A stretch of 64,000 nucleotides of DNA from Marinobacter sp. MDS2 (GCF_030718085.1 NZ_JAVAJF010000001.1:1054001-1118000), one strand, 5' to 3'; shown: positions 1 to 9,662, counted from the stretch's first letter. The notes: generated by a model not told the origin, from the sequence alone. A program made the numbers and translations.

Positions 1-2
1 CC

Positions 3-416
3 AAAGGCGAAGAAGAGAAGGCACTGAATCAGGGGCTGCGCCAGCGCAAACTGGCCCGCGTATGCATGGACAGCCGGGCGGTGTTCTCCGCCATCCCCGA
101 CAACGATGTGATTGTCGATGCCCAACGTAAAAAGCCCCGGGTTCCTGTCCACCTGCTGCCCAGCGATGCGCCACCGGTCATCCGCTACATCGGCCACCCT
201 GATCTGGAAACCAACCGGGACTTTCTAGCTCCCTGGGTCACTCGAGTAAAGAGCTGGCTAGAATCTGGTGTCCAACCCTATGTATTCATGCACATGCCTG
301 ACAACGCGCACGCGGTTGCGCTGGCCGAGCTCTGGACAGAGTTGTTGCGTGAGCAAATTCCGCACCTTGAACCACTCCCTGTAGAGATTTCAAAACCCCA
401 GCTTGGGCTGTTTTAA
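3..416 (+). CDS. DUF72 (YecE-like) protein, 5' partial
   Basis: The frame is open from the window edge, so the N-terminus is missing and 137 residues are visible. The stretch RVCMDSRAVF is the characteristic DUF72/YecE signature, and the following region (IRYIGHP, WLESGVQPYVFMHMPDN) matches the C-terminal half of that TIM-barrel-like family. The biochemical function of DUF72 is not established. The gene ends with TAA at 414-416. The family call is firm, the role unknown. Confidence 0.85.
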   Translation, partial: KGEEEKALNQGLRQRKLARVCMDSRAVFSAIPDNDVIVDAQRKKPRVPVHLLPSDAPPVIRYIGHPDLETNRDFLAPWVTRVKSWLESGVQPYVFMHMPDNAHAVALAELWTELLREQIPHLEPLPVEISKPQLGLF

Positions 417-518
417 AGAAAAAAAGGCCTGCAAACGCGTTGTTTTGTGACTATACCTTCTGGTACTAATTGAAAATAGAAGTTCAGAATCAAACAGTAA
501 CGCTACAAGGAGTCTGCA

Positions 519-722
519 ATGGGAAGCTCAAAGTTGATTGGAATTGTACTGCTGGTTGTTGGTGTCATTTTGCTGTACTTCGGCTACCAGTCCACTCAGT
601 CCGTTGGAAACCAGCTCACCGAAGCGGTCAGCGGACGCTTCACTGACGAAACCATGTGGTATCTGATTGGCGGCGCAGCGATCACCGTTGCAGGTGCGTT
701 TCTTACCTTTCTGAAAAAATAA
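519..722 (+). CDS. DUF3185 small membrane protein
   Basis: This 67-residue protein has two predicted membrane helices, at about residues 5-24 and 47-64, separated by a short polar loop (YQSTQSVGNQLTEAVSGRF). That architecture and the G-Y-Q-S-T loop fit DUF3185, a family of small inner-membrane proteins of unknown role. AAGGAG lies 508-513, correctly spaced before the ATG. A strong hairpin follows the stop codon, so it is probably monocistronic. Confidence 0.85.
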   Translation: MGSSKLIGIVLLVVGVILLYFGYQSTQSVGNQLTEAVSGRFTDETMWYLIGGAAITVAGAFLTFLKK

Positions 723-736
723 CCCGCGGCCGTTAC

Positions 737-766
737 GTCCGCCCGGAGCTTTAGCTCCAGGCGGAC
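737..766. terminator. Bidirectional terminator hairpin
   Basis: Arms at 737-749 and 754-766 pair over 13 positions with one mismatch around a TTTA loop. The hairpin sits between the convergent DUF3185 and DUF4112 genes and is followed by a short T-run, so it could serve both. Confidence 0.75.
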
Positions 767-767
767 T

Positions 768-1226
768 TTAGAACAGCAGGGTTAACCCACCCGTTACCAC
801 GGCAAACAACACAGACAGCCAAATCAGCGTTTTCCATGGGAATGGCGGCGCAGGCGGCTCTATCTCAAGCTGCTTCTCCAGATAGTTTCTCAGCAACCGC
901 GTATTGCGAGTATTCGCTTTGAAAATCGCATCAAAGGCATCGCCGAATACCGGCAACAAGCCACCCACAAAGTCGATGCCCATATTCCGGAGCATGCGCA
1001 GTTTGACGCTCTTACTTGCCCCCGCTCGCTGGGCTTCCACCAGCACATAACTGGCCAGTACCAGACCCGCTGCGTCACCCACCACCGGCACTAGGCCAAT
1101 AATGGCCTCTGCACCGATTTTGAACTTGGTGAAGGGAATACCAATACTGCTGTCGGTATAGCGGCTGAACTTATCCAGCCGTGCAAGCGTTGCTCGTTGC
1201 CTCGCTTCAATGGGGGCTCTCGCCAT
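768..1226 (-). CDS. DUF4112 membrane protein
   Basis: A 152-residue protein. The region RLDKFSRYTDSSIGIPFTKF followed by IGLVPVVGDAAG and VGGLLPVFGDAFDAIFKAN is the typical DUF4112 pattern: two glycine/proline-rich segments, each ending in GD. A C-terminal hydrophobic helix (about residues 131-151) suggests inner-membrane anchoring. Function is unknown. It is convergent with the upstream DUF3185 gene and lies 32 bases downstream of the DUF3010 gene on the same strand. Confidence 0.82.
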   Translation of the reverse strand: MARAPIEARQRATLARLDKFSRYTDSSIGIPFTKFKIGAEAIIGLVPVVGDAAGLVLASYVLVEAQRAGASKSVKLRMLRNMGIDFVGGLLPVFGDAFDAIFKANTRNTRLLRNYLEKQLEIEPPAPPFPWKTLIWLSVLFAVVTGGLTLLF

Positions 1227-1258
1227 TTGCGCTCCATACTTGAGGGGACATCACCCGC

Positions 1259-1690
1259 TTATTTCGTCATCTGCCCAACGTAGGCTGCAGTGAACGCCGT
1301 TTCCTGAAACACCTTCAGGCCAGTGTCAGAAAACGGAATCGGCAGCGGCTTGGACGCGAGCGTAGATTTGATTAACGCCGGCGTCAGCAATCTTACGTCC
1401 AACTGCACATCAGCAATCAGCTGAATCGCTGCTTCGAGCTTAAAACTGATCGCGCCGCCGGCAAATTTGCCTTTTGGCATTCGTTCTTTGATAGCAACGC
1501 CGGTGACCCCGTGTTCCGCCATCAACTCAGCAAACGCCTTCTGAAACTGTTGCAAGTCTTCGCGGGTGTGGTTCTTCGGCAGCGACAACTTGCGCACCTT
1601 ACACTCCGGCAAACTGAACTGGCCACGTTCCAGACTCAGCATACAGATGACGGCATCGCTGCCACTCAGTTCAACACCACAAATCGTCAT
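1259..1690 (-). CDS. DUF3010 family protein
   Basis: A soluble 143-residue protein beginning MTICGVELSGSDAVICML, with central KERMPKGKFAGGAISFKLEA, matching the conserved gammaproteobacterial DUF3010 family. The N-terminal strand-turn-strand around GVELSG resembles an RNase H-like fold, which is inference only. No catalytic role is known. It is followed on the same strand by the DUF4112 gene. Confidence 0.8.
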   Translation of the reverse strand: MTICGVELSGSDAVICMLSLERGQFSLPECKVRKLSLPKNHTREDLQQFQKAFAELMAEHGVTGVAIKERMPKGKFAGGAISFKLEAAIQLIADVQLDVRLLTPALIKSTLASKPLPIPFSDTGLKVFQETAFTAAYVGQMTK

Positions 1691-1717
1691 AGAAACTTTC
1701 CCAATTTCAAAACGGCC

Positions 1718-2062
1718 TTAACCACAGCACTTCTTGAACTTCAGCCCACTGCCACAGCTGCACGGATCATTGCGCGAAGGCGTTTTAGTTACCGTAACCG
1801 TCTCGCCCTTGTTCAAAATCGCGGTTAATTCACCAATCGATTCGACGGCGCCTTCACGGGTATCAACCGTAATGTTGGCGTAAAGATTGGCTTCAGCCAC
1901 CTGGGCTTCTACCTCATCTTTACGAGCCTCACTGGTCACCACCAAGGATAACGGGAACTTCTCGCTGCCACTCTTTTGGCTGGCGTTGGTTTTAAAGCCG
2001 CCGTAGGCCGTATGATGCTGACGTGCGTCTTGTCGGCCTTTGTAGAAAAATTTGTCTGACAT
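1718..2062 (-). CDS. SEC-C/SWIM metal-binding motif protein
   Basis: The start was taken at 2062 (MSDKFFYKGRQ), with AGGAT upstream, rather than the longer frame from 2122; this gives 114 residues. The C-terminus RNDPCSCGSGLKFKKCCG is a complete SEC-C zinc-binding motif (C-x-C-x8-C-C), as found at the C-terminus of SecA and in PBPRA1643-type small proteins. The N-terminal part resembles those PBPRA1643-like proteins. A zinc-dependent protein or ribosome interaction is plausible but unproven. Confidence 0.85.
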   Translation of the reverse strand: MSDKFFYKGRQDARQHHTAYGGFKTNASQKSGSEKFPLSLVVTSEARKDEVEAQVAEANLYANITVDTREGAVESIGELTAILNKGETVTVTKTPSRNDPCSCGSGLKFKKCCG

Positions 2063-2185
2063 GCTGAAATCCTGATGAATGAACGTGCGCCCAGGTTCGC
2101 CAAAGAATGCCAACCCTCGCAAGGCGACGTTTTAACACGCTTAAGGAACGGGATATATAGGCAGCTGCGTAAATCCTGGCGAACC

Positions 2186-2686
2186 TCAGCTGTCGGCCGC
2201 GTCGTTCGCCGCTTCCGTGGGCTCATTCTCTGCCCCCCCATCCCCCTGTTGCCGCTCTGCCTCCTTCGCCAGCGCCATGCCACCTTGCATCAACAGGGAC
2301 TTCATGCGCGGGTCCCCTTGTTCAAGCACACCAAGGGCAAAGGCCGCCAACGCCGCTTCCAACGGGTTCTTCTGAATGAGCCGTTTCATAGCTTCGACGG
2401 GGGAGCGGCTCGATTGGCCACTGCTCGAGCCATCCGAAGGCTTCGAAGGCAAGGGGCGTGTCATCCGGTAGAAAAAGAGGAACAATAACAGTAGGCAGGA
2501 CAAGCCCGTCACCGCCAGTGCGCCGGCCACTCCCAACCAAGGGGTCAGCGCTAAGGTGGCGGCATTGACGAGCAAGTAAAAGCCGGTGAGCAACAAGGCA
2601 ACCAGCAACACAAAACCCAACATAAAGCCTAAAAAAGCTGCGATGGCTTTGCGCAGGGCGCCTTGCAACCAATCCGAATCAGGCAT
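2186..2686 (-). CDS. Holin-superfamily-III/YqjE-like membrane protein
   Basis: A 166-residue protein with two long hydrophobic segments (about residues 16-40 and 46-73), then a charged tail rich in Q, E and A. It starts 2 bp after the stop of the DUF883 gene, so the two are translationally linked, as in the yqjD-yqjE arrangement where a DUF883 protein is followed by a holin-like membrane protein. The name reflects topology only. No phage genes are nearby, so it is not a lysis gene. Confidence 0.65.
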   Translation of the reverse strand: MPDSDWLQGALRKAIAAFLGFMLGFVLLVALLLTGFYLLVNAATLALTPWLGVAGALAVTGLSCLLLLFLFFYRMTRPLPSKPSDGSSSGQSSRSPVEAMKRLIQKNPLEAALAAFALGVLEQGDPRMKSLLMQGGMALAKEAERQQGDGGAENEPTEAANDAADS

Positions 2687-2688
2687 GA

Positions 2689-3012
2689 TCAGCGGTCCAG
2701 AAACCGACCAACCAACACACCGGCAAGGAACATAAGCACAATACTTAGGAAGGGCCGCTCCTCAATCTTATGTTCCACACTCTCAACTGCCTTGCCACTG
2801 GCATCCCGGGCCCGGGTCAGCGCTTCATCACCGCGCTGCTTTACCTGATCGAATGCGGCAAGGCTTTCCCTTCGAATTTCATCCCGCAGATGACTGATAT
2901 TGCCCTTCTGGCCATCAGCCACACTTTTGGCGAGCGTGGAAAGATCTTCCTGAAGTTTCTTCAGATCTTCGCGAACCTGATCGTACTCAGTCTTATCCGA
3001 TTTTGCTTCCAT
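2689..3012 (-). CDS. DUF883 family protein (ElaB/YqjD-like)
   Basis: 107 residues: a long amphipathic, charged helix (residues about 5-80) followed by a C-terminal membrane anchor ERPFLSIVLMFLAGVLVGRF. This is the ElaB/YqjD/DUF883 layout. Family members in E. coli are tail-anchored inner-membrane proteins that associate with ribosomes in stationary phase. It heads a two-gene unit with the holin-like gene. A GGAGG-type Shine-Dalgarno precedes the start. Confidence 0.85.
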   Translation of the reverse strand: MEAKSDKTEYDQVREDLKKLQEDLSTLAKSVADGQKGNISHLRDEIRRESLAAFDQVKQRGDEALTRARDASGKAVESVEHKIEERPFLSIVLMFLAGVLVGRFLDR

Positions 3013-3138
3013 TTCGTGCCTCCTTATCAGTATCGATTACTGCTATTTCGGCTTCGCCACCCGCGAGTGAATGCGGATGGCTAACCTCAATCTAGCACAA
3101 GGATCGAACGCTGAAATGAGGACTTTTTAATCTCCCGT

Positions 3139-3525
3139 TCAGAACGAACCGGACAACACTTCCTGAAGATCGCTCTTCAGTGCTTCGGGCTCGGTAATCC
3201 AGAGTTCGCTGTCAGCACCGGGGAACACGCCAACCTCGAGTTTGTCGCGGCTTAGGCCGGGCACCCACTTCTTGAAGAAGTCCGGCAGTGACAATGATTT
3301 CGGCGCGAGATCACCGGAACCACAGGCGTAGTCGGCCGCAAAATCCTCACCTGGCCATACCGGGAGATAACCAACGCCATCTTCTTCGGACACAATCTTA
3401 AGAAATTGATTGTCTGAATTAACGAGTATCCAGAGCTCGCGCTCTTCCACCACGGCATCCAGAAAATAGTCGTATCGTTCCTCGCCATCCATCTCGAGAA
3501 TCTGGGCTAACGGGTTATCGCTCAT
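3139..3525 (-). CDS. DUF2750 domain protein
   Basis: 128 residues, acidic and soluble. The pattern RYDYFLDAVVEERELWIL, then GYLPVWPGEDFAADYA and a KKWVPGL segment, is typical of DUF2750. Function is unknown. It stands alone, 39 bp downstream of the yqeY-type gene on the same strand. Confidence 0.82.
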   Translation of the reverse strand: MSDNPLAQILEMDGEERYDYFLDAVVEERELWILVNSDNQFLKIVSEEDGVGYLPVWPGEDFAADYACGSGDLAPKSLSLPDFFKKWVPGLSRDKLEVGVFPGADSELWITEPEALKSDLQEVLSGSF

Positions 3526-3564
3526 TACGAATTCCTTGTGGGAATGCGACCTTTCGGCCTGTAT

Positions 3565-4017
3565 TTATGCCAGAGCAGCCCGAACTTTTTGGCTCAGCTG
3601 CCCCATGTCCACCCGTCCGGTAACCTGGGGGCGCAACTCGTTCATCACCTTACCCATGTCCTGCATGCCCTGAGCACCGGTTGAACTCACCGCGTCACGG
3701 ATCAATCCTGCCAACTCTTCGTCAGTCAGTGCAGCCGGCATGAACTCTTCGATGATTTTCATTTCCGCGCGTTCTTTATCGGCCAATTCAGTGCGGCCAG
3801 CGTCATCGTACTGGCTGGCAGCATCGCGACGCTGCTTGAGCATCTTGTCGAGTACTTTCAGAACCTCATCGTCAGAGATCTCACGGCGCTCATCCACTTC
3901 GATCTGCTTCACCGCCGCCTGAGCCATCCGCAAGGTAACCAGCCGCTCACGATCTTTATTACGCATGGCTTCTTTTACTGCCGTGCCAAGCTGTTCCTTG
4001 AGTGATGTTTCTGCCAT
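3565..4017 (-). CDS. GatB/YqeY domain protein
   Basis: 150 residues covering the whole YqeY family: N-terminal helical part (LKEQLGTAVKEAMRNKDRER, LRMAQAAVKQIEVDERR), a KQRRDAASQY helix, and C-terminal GAQGMQDMGKVMNELRPQV. YqeY resembles the tail domain of the GatB amidotransferase subunit and may bind tRNA, but its cellular role is not settled. The gene often lies next to rpsU; here its neighbours are DUF2750 and a ZIP transporter. Confidence 0.9.
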   Translation of the reverse strand: MAETSLKEQLGTAVKEAMRNKDRERLVTLRMAQAAVKQIEVDERREISDDEVLKVLDKMLKQRRDAASQYDDAGRTELADKERAEMKIIEEFMPAALTDEELAGLIRDAVSSTGAQGMQDMGKVMNELRPQVTGRVDMGQLSQKVRAALA

Positions 4018-4095
4018 CGTCGGGCTCCTGTGCTATCAATATCGGAAAGAGGGGTATGAAGGCCCGAATAATACCCAAAAGCGTGGGCCGGCGCC

Positions 4096-4842
4096 CTACC
4101 CGGATAACAACATCTCGCCGATTACCCCCAACATAAAACCGGCGACAGCGCCCAAAGGCGGCCCCCAATGTTTTTCCAGACGCGCCTGCGGGGCAATGTC
4201 CTGAAAGATAATGTAGAGAATGCCACCCGCCGCGAACAACATAATTCCGGACACTAACTGATGGGAGTCCGACAAAAAATAATGGCCGGTAGCACCAGCC
4301 ACGGGCCCCAGCAGCGCCATCAAGGCAAAACCACCCACGATTTTCAGCCGACCGTAATCGGTGGAACGGGTCAGCTCACGATACGAGTTAAATCCTTCTG
4401 GCAAGTTCTGCAGCGCGATGATGCCAGCCAGCAGAACGCCGCCTTCGCTGGAGACCGAAAACGTAGCCCCCAGCGCCAACGCCTCCGGGACAAAGTCGGT
4501 CAGCATGGCTACCAACTGGCTTGCAGAGGTACCGTTCGCCGCCAGCCAGCGATCGATCAGCATGAAGGTGATTCCGCCTGCCGCAAAACAGGCGACAACC
4601 GCCGGAATCGCCAGATTAGCGCTTCCCTCTGGCACCAGCACCAACGCCACGGCCGCCAACAACGCACCGCCCCCGAACGCAATCACGCTGTGATGCAGCT
4701 CGGATTCAAGCCAGTCGGGATGAATACGCTCCACCGATGCCAACGCTGCCCCCAATGGCATAGCCGCCCCGGCCATCAGGGTGAGTAACAACACTTGCAG
4801 CAAACCGTTCGCCAGAATCGCCTCAACCATGCTCGATACCAT
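4096..4842 (-). CDS. ZIP-family metal transporter
   Basis: A 248-residue, very hydrophobic protein with about eight membrane segments. The motif ALQNLPEGFNSYRELTRS contains the helix-IV signature N-x-P-E-G of ZIP permeases, and SVERIHPDWLESELHHSVIAFGGGALLAA fits helices II-III. ZIP proteins import divalent cations such as zinc, but substrate cannot be told from sequence. The helix-V HEIP-type histidine signature is not obvious (GGFALMALLGPVAGATG), so transport specificity or direction may be unusual. Confidence 0.8.
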   Translation of the reverse strand: MVSSMVEAILANGLLQVLLLTLMAGAAMPLGAALASVERIHPDWLESELHHSVIAFGGGALLAAVALVLVPEGSANLAIPAVVACFAAGGITFMLIDRWLAANGTSASQLVAMLTDFVPEALALGATFSVSSEGGVLLAGIIALQNLPEGFNSYRELTRSTDYGRLKIVGGFALMALLGPVAGATGHYFLSDSHQLVSGIMLFAAGGILYIIFQDIAPQARLEKHWGPPLGAVAGFMLGVIGEMLLSG

Positions 4843-5009
4843 CCTAGTAGCTCATCCTGAGCAACAGCATAAGCGCACTGATTTAAAAACCAAAATCCGG
4901 CCCCTCATTACCATTTAGGAATGTTTCGGTTTCCTGCACTGTAAAAAGATTCTGATTGCCCCAATATAAAATGCATTCGCCCGCACACTCCAAAATCAGG
5001 ATCCCTCGC

Positions 5010-5513
5010 ATGAATGCAATCCTCAAACAGTTTCTTCTGGTGTCCAGTATCTACCTGCTTGCACCCAACGCCAGTGCCTTTGGCTTGAACGATGCATTGA
5101 ACACCGGTGCCATGGCGCTGTCGCCAACCACAGAAGTCAGTGGCGAAGCCCAGCAGCTCGTGGGCCAGCTCACCAATCAGCTGGGTGTTACTCAAGCACA
5201 AGCCGTCGGGGGCACCGGAGCCCTTTTGCAGTTGGCACAAAATCAGCTCGGCCAAGACGCGATCAACAACCTGAGCGGCGAAACCTCTGGCCTATCCAGC
5301 CTTCTGGGCGGCGGTAGCGGTGGCGGCCTGGCCGAAGGCCTGCTCTCCAACATCTCTTCAATGGAAGGCGTTCAGTCAGCCTTCTCGGCCTTGGGAATGG
5401 ATGCCGCTATGGTGCAGCAATTTGTGCCGGTGGTTCTCGGCTTCTTGGGCAACCAAGGCATCGGCTCTTCACTGCTGGGGCAATTGCAGGGATTGTGGGC
5501 GCCCGCTGAATAA
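5010..5513 (+). CDS. DUF2780 exported protein
   Basis: Start taken at 5010 (MNAILKQFLLVSS), preceded by AGGA; an in-frame ATG at 4956 would place 18 polar residues before the signal peptide. A Sec signal ends near SAFG (about residue 22). The mature part has VGQLTNQLGVTQAQAVGGTGALLQLAQNQL, the DUF2780 pattern, with a glycine-rich linker and a hydrophobic C-terminal repeat. Role unknown; probably periplasmic or outer-membrane-associated. Confidence 0.8.
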   Translation: MNAILKQFLLVSSIYLLAPNASAFGLNDALNTGAMALSPTTEVSGEAQQLVGQLTNQLGVTQAQAVGGTGALLQLAQNQLGQDAINNLSGETSGLSSLLGGGSGGGLAEGLLSNISSMEGVQSAFSALGMDAAMVQQFVPVVLGFLGNQGIGSSLLGQLQGLWAPAE

Positions 5514-5543
5514 CCCGGCACCCGATCATTTAGCCTGAACGTC

Positions 5544-6443
5544 TTATCCGAACGCTTTTCCCAGCGTTCTGATACTGGCGATTGGCTGGTCAATCAACGG
5601 CACATGCCCGCTGTTTTCAAGAGTGACCAACTTTGCGTTGGGCAGCGCAGCGGCCATGCGCGCCTGCCCCTCCCAAGGGTACATTTCCGAACGACGGCCC
5701 GCGATCACCGTGGTCGGCACGTCCAGAGTTGGCAAAAGCCCCCGAAAGTCATACTCCCGCTCTGTGTAGGCCCGCATGTGCTGATACAGGGTGTACCAGT
5801 TATCCAACGGCACAAGCTGACGAGAAATTTGCGGCACCCGCATGAGCTGCCCCGCGCTCCATTTCATCCAGTTGCGACTCAGCGCCGCTCCCATGAAACC
5901 GGCCAAATTCTCATGCAACTGCTTTCGCAGGGATAGGGGTAGAGCTTCATAGGGTATTTGAGGATCAATCTTCGACACTTTATCCAGCAGCGGCTGCCAG
6001 CCCCGGATTCGCTCAGGGCCCTGTTCTCCGAAAATGCCCCACGGCCAATCCGGGGCATGAGATATACGCGGAGCCTGATCAATATGGACGTAATGCCGAA
6101 TAGCGTCGGTGCCGAACATTTCCATATAACGCAGTGACGTGCTGGCCCCCATGGAGATACCACCCAAACCAACCGGTTTGCCGTGACTATAGGCACGGAT
6201 CACGGCATCCAGATCCTTGGCGTGGCTGGTCAGCACACAAGATTCACTGCAGCTCAGCCGAGACGACCCGCCAAACCCTCTAAAGTCTGGCAGTACGAAC
6301 CGGAACTTATGCGCCAACGGCAACACAATCGGCAACCAGTGGCGGCTTTCCATGCCAAAGCCATGAAGCAGGATAACCACCGGTCCCCGGCCAATTTCCC
6401 GTACCTTCAGCTTGGCGCCATCGTGTGCCGTTACTCGTGCCAT
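5544..6443 (-). CDS. Alpha/beta-fold hydrolase
   Basis: 299 residues with the standard fold landmarks: oxyanion strand VVILLHGFGMESRHW near residue 25, nucleophile elbow GGISMGAS (G-x-S-x-G), a candidate acid region after TVIAGRRSEMYPW, and histidine in NSGHVPLI near the C-terminus. A cap region rich in tryptophan lies between. Substrate cannot be predicted. It lacks a signal peptide, so it is cytoplasmic. Adjacent, on the same strand, to the deaminase gene. Confidence 0.85.
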   Translation of the reverse strand: MARVTAHDGAKLKVREIGRGPVVILLHGFGMESRHWLPIVLPLAHKFRFVLPDFRGFGGSSRLSCSESCVLTSHAKDLDAVIRAYSHGKPVGLGGISMGASTSLRYMEMFGTDAIRHYVHIDQAPRISHAPDWPWGIFGEQGPERIRGWQPLLDKVSKIDPQIPYEALPLSLRKQLHENLAGFMGAALSRNWMKWSAGQLMRVPQISRQLVPLDNWYTLYQHMRAYTEREYDFRGLLPTLDVPTTVIAGRRSEMYPWEGQARMAAALPNAKLVTLENSGHVPLIDQPIASIRTLGKAFG

Positions 6444-6512
6444 CTATCTGATTACTCCGTTACGTTAGATGGCGGCCATTGTCTATGTGGCGATAAGCCC
6501 TGCACAATGGGT

Positions 6513-7496
<984 letters not shown>

Positions 7497-7605
7497 TCAC
7501 CAACATCCTGAAAAATCATAAGGTATTACAACGGCCGGTTCGCTTTTTCCAGCACTTCACACGCATAATCTAACCATTGTACCCAGCAAAAGGAGATGTC
7601 GCTTA

Positions 7606-8217
7606 ATGTCCGCCCACTTTCCTTATTCTCAAGCTTGCGAGAACAACAAAGCACCGATTCTCGAAAAGCTTCAAGAAATCTTTCTTGCGTCAGGTAAGGT
7701 GCTGGAAGTGGGCACAGGTACCGGCCAACACGCCGTGCATTTCGCCACTGCCATGCCTCATCTTCAGTGGCAACCGACCGACCATCCACAGGCGGCGGAT
7801 ACGTGTCGCCCTCGGTTGGCACACGCTGCGTTACCCAATATCCTACCGGTGCTCGAACTGGACGTGGCCACTCCCCCTTGGCCCGTCGAATCCTTCACCT
7901 GGGCATTCTCGGCAAACACAGCCCACATTATGGCTTGGAAAGAGGTCGATCACATGTTCCGCAACATAGGCGAGCGCCTGCCCAAGGAAGGTGCCTTTTG
8001 TCTGTATGGCCCATTCAACCGTCAGGGCCGCTATACCAGTGCAAGTAATGCGCAATTTGATCAGCACTTGAAGGCCAATGCGGCCCACATGGGCATCCGG
8101 GATTTGGAAGATATCAGTAAACTGGCGGAAAATGTGGGGTTAACCCTGTCAGAAAATCATTCGATGCCTGCAAATAACCAACTGCTGGTGTTCAGGACAA
8201 AAAGGAGCACGTTATGA
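7606..8217 (+). CDS. DUF938 SAM-dependent methyltransferase-like protein
   Basis: 203 residues. VLEVGTGTGQHAVHFA is a class-I methyltransferase motif I, followed by a PTDHPQAADTC segment and FSANTAHIMAWKEVDHMF typical of DUF938. An AAGGAG site precedes the ATG. Its substrate is unknown. The stop codon overlaps the start of the next gene by four bases (ATGA), so translation is coupled. Confidence 0.88.
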   Translation: MSAHFPYSQACENNKAPILEKLQEIFLASGKVLEVGTGTGQHAVHFATAMPHLQWQPTDHPQAADTCRPRLAHAALPNILPVLELDVATPPWPVESFTWAFSANTAHIMAWKEVDHMFRNIGERLPKEGAFCLYGPFNRQGRYTSASNAQFDQHLKANAAHMGIRDLEDISKLAENVGLTLSENHSMPANNQLLVFRTKRSTL

Positions 8218-8693
8218 GTAATCAAGTTGACATCAATTATCTGGACCGATGCGTTGAACTGGCTGCAGAAGCGCTAGAGTCCGGCAACCCGCCATTCGGG
8301 TCGGTGCTGGTAGATGCAAACGACAATGTATTGTACGAAGGCCACAACCTCACCGCCGGCGGTGATAGTACGCAGCATCCCGAGTTTGCCATTGCGCGCT
8401 GGGCCGCTACCAACATGACACCTGAAGAGCGTGCCGAATCCACCGTATATACCTCTGGCGAGCATTGCCCCATGTGTGCCGCTGCTCACGGCTGGGTAGG
8501 CCTCGGTCGCATCGTTTACGCCAGTTCTTCAGAGCAGCTAAGCGCCTGGTTGAACGAGATGGACCTGCCTCAGCCACCGGTAGCAACACTGCCCATTAAT
8601 AGCGTAGTGCCAAACGTTACGGTTGAAGGCCCGTTTCCGGAACAGGCTGAAGCGATTCAACTGTTGCAGCGACAGTATCATGCAGGCCGTTGA
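8214..8693 (+). CDS. Nucleoside (cytidine/deoxycytidylate-type) deaminase
   Basis: 159 residues of the zinc-dependent deaminase fold: HPEFAIARWA supplies the H-x-E zinc/proton-shuttle motif and SGEHCPMCAAAHGW the P-x-x-C type motif. Family members act on guanine, cytosine or nucleosides; the exact substrate is unclear. Note that the usual second zinc cysteine pair PCxxC reads CPMCAAA. Overlap of four bases with the DUF938 gene indicates one transcript. Confidence 0.85.
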   Translation: MSNQVDINYLDRCVELAAEALESGNPPFGSVLVDANDNVLYEGHNLTAGGDSTQHPEFAIARWAATNMTPEERAESTVYTSGEHCPMCAAAHGWVGLGRIVYASSSEQLSAWLNEMDLPQPPVATLPINSVVPNVTVEGPFPEQAEAIQLLQRQYHAGR

Positions 8694-8784
8694 CCTAATC
8701 TTCGGCATGGTGAGGTGATCCAAACAAGCCGTTTCGGACTACTCTATCGCTCCTCATTTAATTCCAATGCAAATGGAGTCCTGC

Positions 8785-9453
8785 ATGATTACCGTCCATC
8801 ACCTGAACAACTCTCGCTCACAGCGCATTCTCTGGATGCTGGAAGAGTTGGGCGTGCCGTACGAGATTAAACGTTACGAGCGCGATGCCAAAACCATGCT
8901 GGCGCCGGAAAGCCTTAAGAAAGTGCATCCGCTGGGCAAATCGCCAGTGATTACCGACGGTGATCTGGTGGTGGCGGAATCGGGCGCGATTATCGAATAC
9001 CTCGCCCACACCTACGGCAAAGACACCATGCTGCCAGAAGCCGGTGGCCAGGCCTGGCTGGATTACACCTACTGGCTGCATTACGCCGAAGGCTCCCTGA
9101 TGCCACCACTGGTGATGCGCCTGGTGTTCGAGAAAGTAAAAACCAGCCCGATGCCCTTCTTTATCAAGCCTGTGGCGAAAGGCATCTCAGACAAAACCAA
9201 TGAAATCTTCATTGGTCCGATGATCAAAACCCACCTGGATTTTGTCGAAGCCCATCTAGCGAAGAACACATGGTTCCTGGGGGATAACCTCAGCGCGGCG
9301 GATATTCAGATGAGTTTCCCGCTGGAAGCCTCGGTTGCTCGCGGCATCGTTGGCAAGAACCGGCCCAATATTACCGCTTGGGTAGAACGCGTGCACGCCC
9401 GGTCGGCTTACCAAACTGCGCTGGAAAAAGGCGGAGAGTATGACTTCGCCTAG
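8785..9453 (+). CDS. Glutathione S-transferase family protein
   Basis: Start at 8785 (MITVHHLNNSRSQRILWML), with GGAG at 8774-8777, preferred over 8767. 222 residues: N-terminal thioredoxin-like domain with catalytic-region LNNSRSQR and glutathione-binding ESGAIIEYLA, cis-proline region GKSPVITDG, and a helical C-terminal domain with LSAADIQMSFPL. This fits a soluble GST of a beta/theta-like type. Monocistronic; a hairpin follows. Confidence 0.9.
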   Translation: MITVHHLNNSRSQRILWMLEELGVPYEIKRYERDAKTMLAPESLKKVHPLGKSPVITDGDLVVAESGAIIEYLAHTYGKDTMLPEAGGQAWLDYTYWLHYAEGSLMPPLVMRLVFEKVKTSPMPFFIKPVAKGISDKTNEIFIGPMIKTHLDFVEAHLAKNTWFLGDNLSAADIQMSFPLEASVARGIVGKNRPNITAWVERVHARSAYQTALEKGGEYDFA

Positions 9454-9459
9454 CTAACA

Positions 9460-9482
9460 ATGGAGGGCACCCCGCCCTCCAT
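9460..9482 (+). terminator. Intrinsic terminator after the GST gene
   Basis: A perfect 9-bp stem (9460-9468 with 9474-9482, loop ACCCC) directly follows the GST stop codon and runs into a pyrimidine-rich tract. Confidence 0.7.
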
Positions 9483-9536
9483 CCTTTCTCTGCCTCTCTT
9501 CGATTTATTCTCCCGTGATCTCAGAAACGAACTATC

Positions 9537-9582
9537 TTGCCTAATAGACGTATGCTGTTACCATAAATGTTCAATTGAACAT
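9537..9582 (+). promoter_or_regulatory. Promoter and palindromic operator of the phn-like operon
   Basis: A perfect 16-bp palindrome ATGTTCAATTGAACAT occupies 9567-9582, about 80 bp before the PhnD-type gene. Just upstream TTGCCT (9537-9542) and TACCAT (9559-9564), 16 bp apart, form a plausible sigma-70 promoter, so a bound repressor would block the start point. Its half-site ATGTTC equals the half-site described for GlpR operators, and a DeoR/GlpR-type gene ends this operon. Binding is inferred. Confidence 0.6.
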
Positions 9583-9662
9583 CTAGAAATAAAAACCAAT
9601 GGAGCCGGCCCTCCCAGATGTTCAGTAAAAACGCATGGACCGCTCCCCCACGGAGAATCACA

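Noticed and set aside
2186..2686. Holin-like protein as a prophage sign
   Set aside because: No other phage gene is near, and its DUF883 partner is a normal stationary-phase gene pair.
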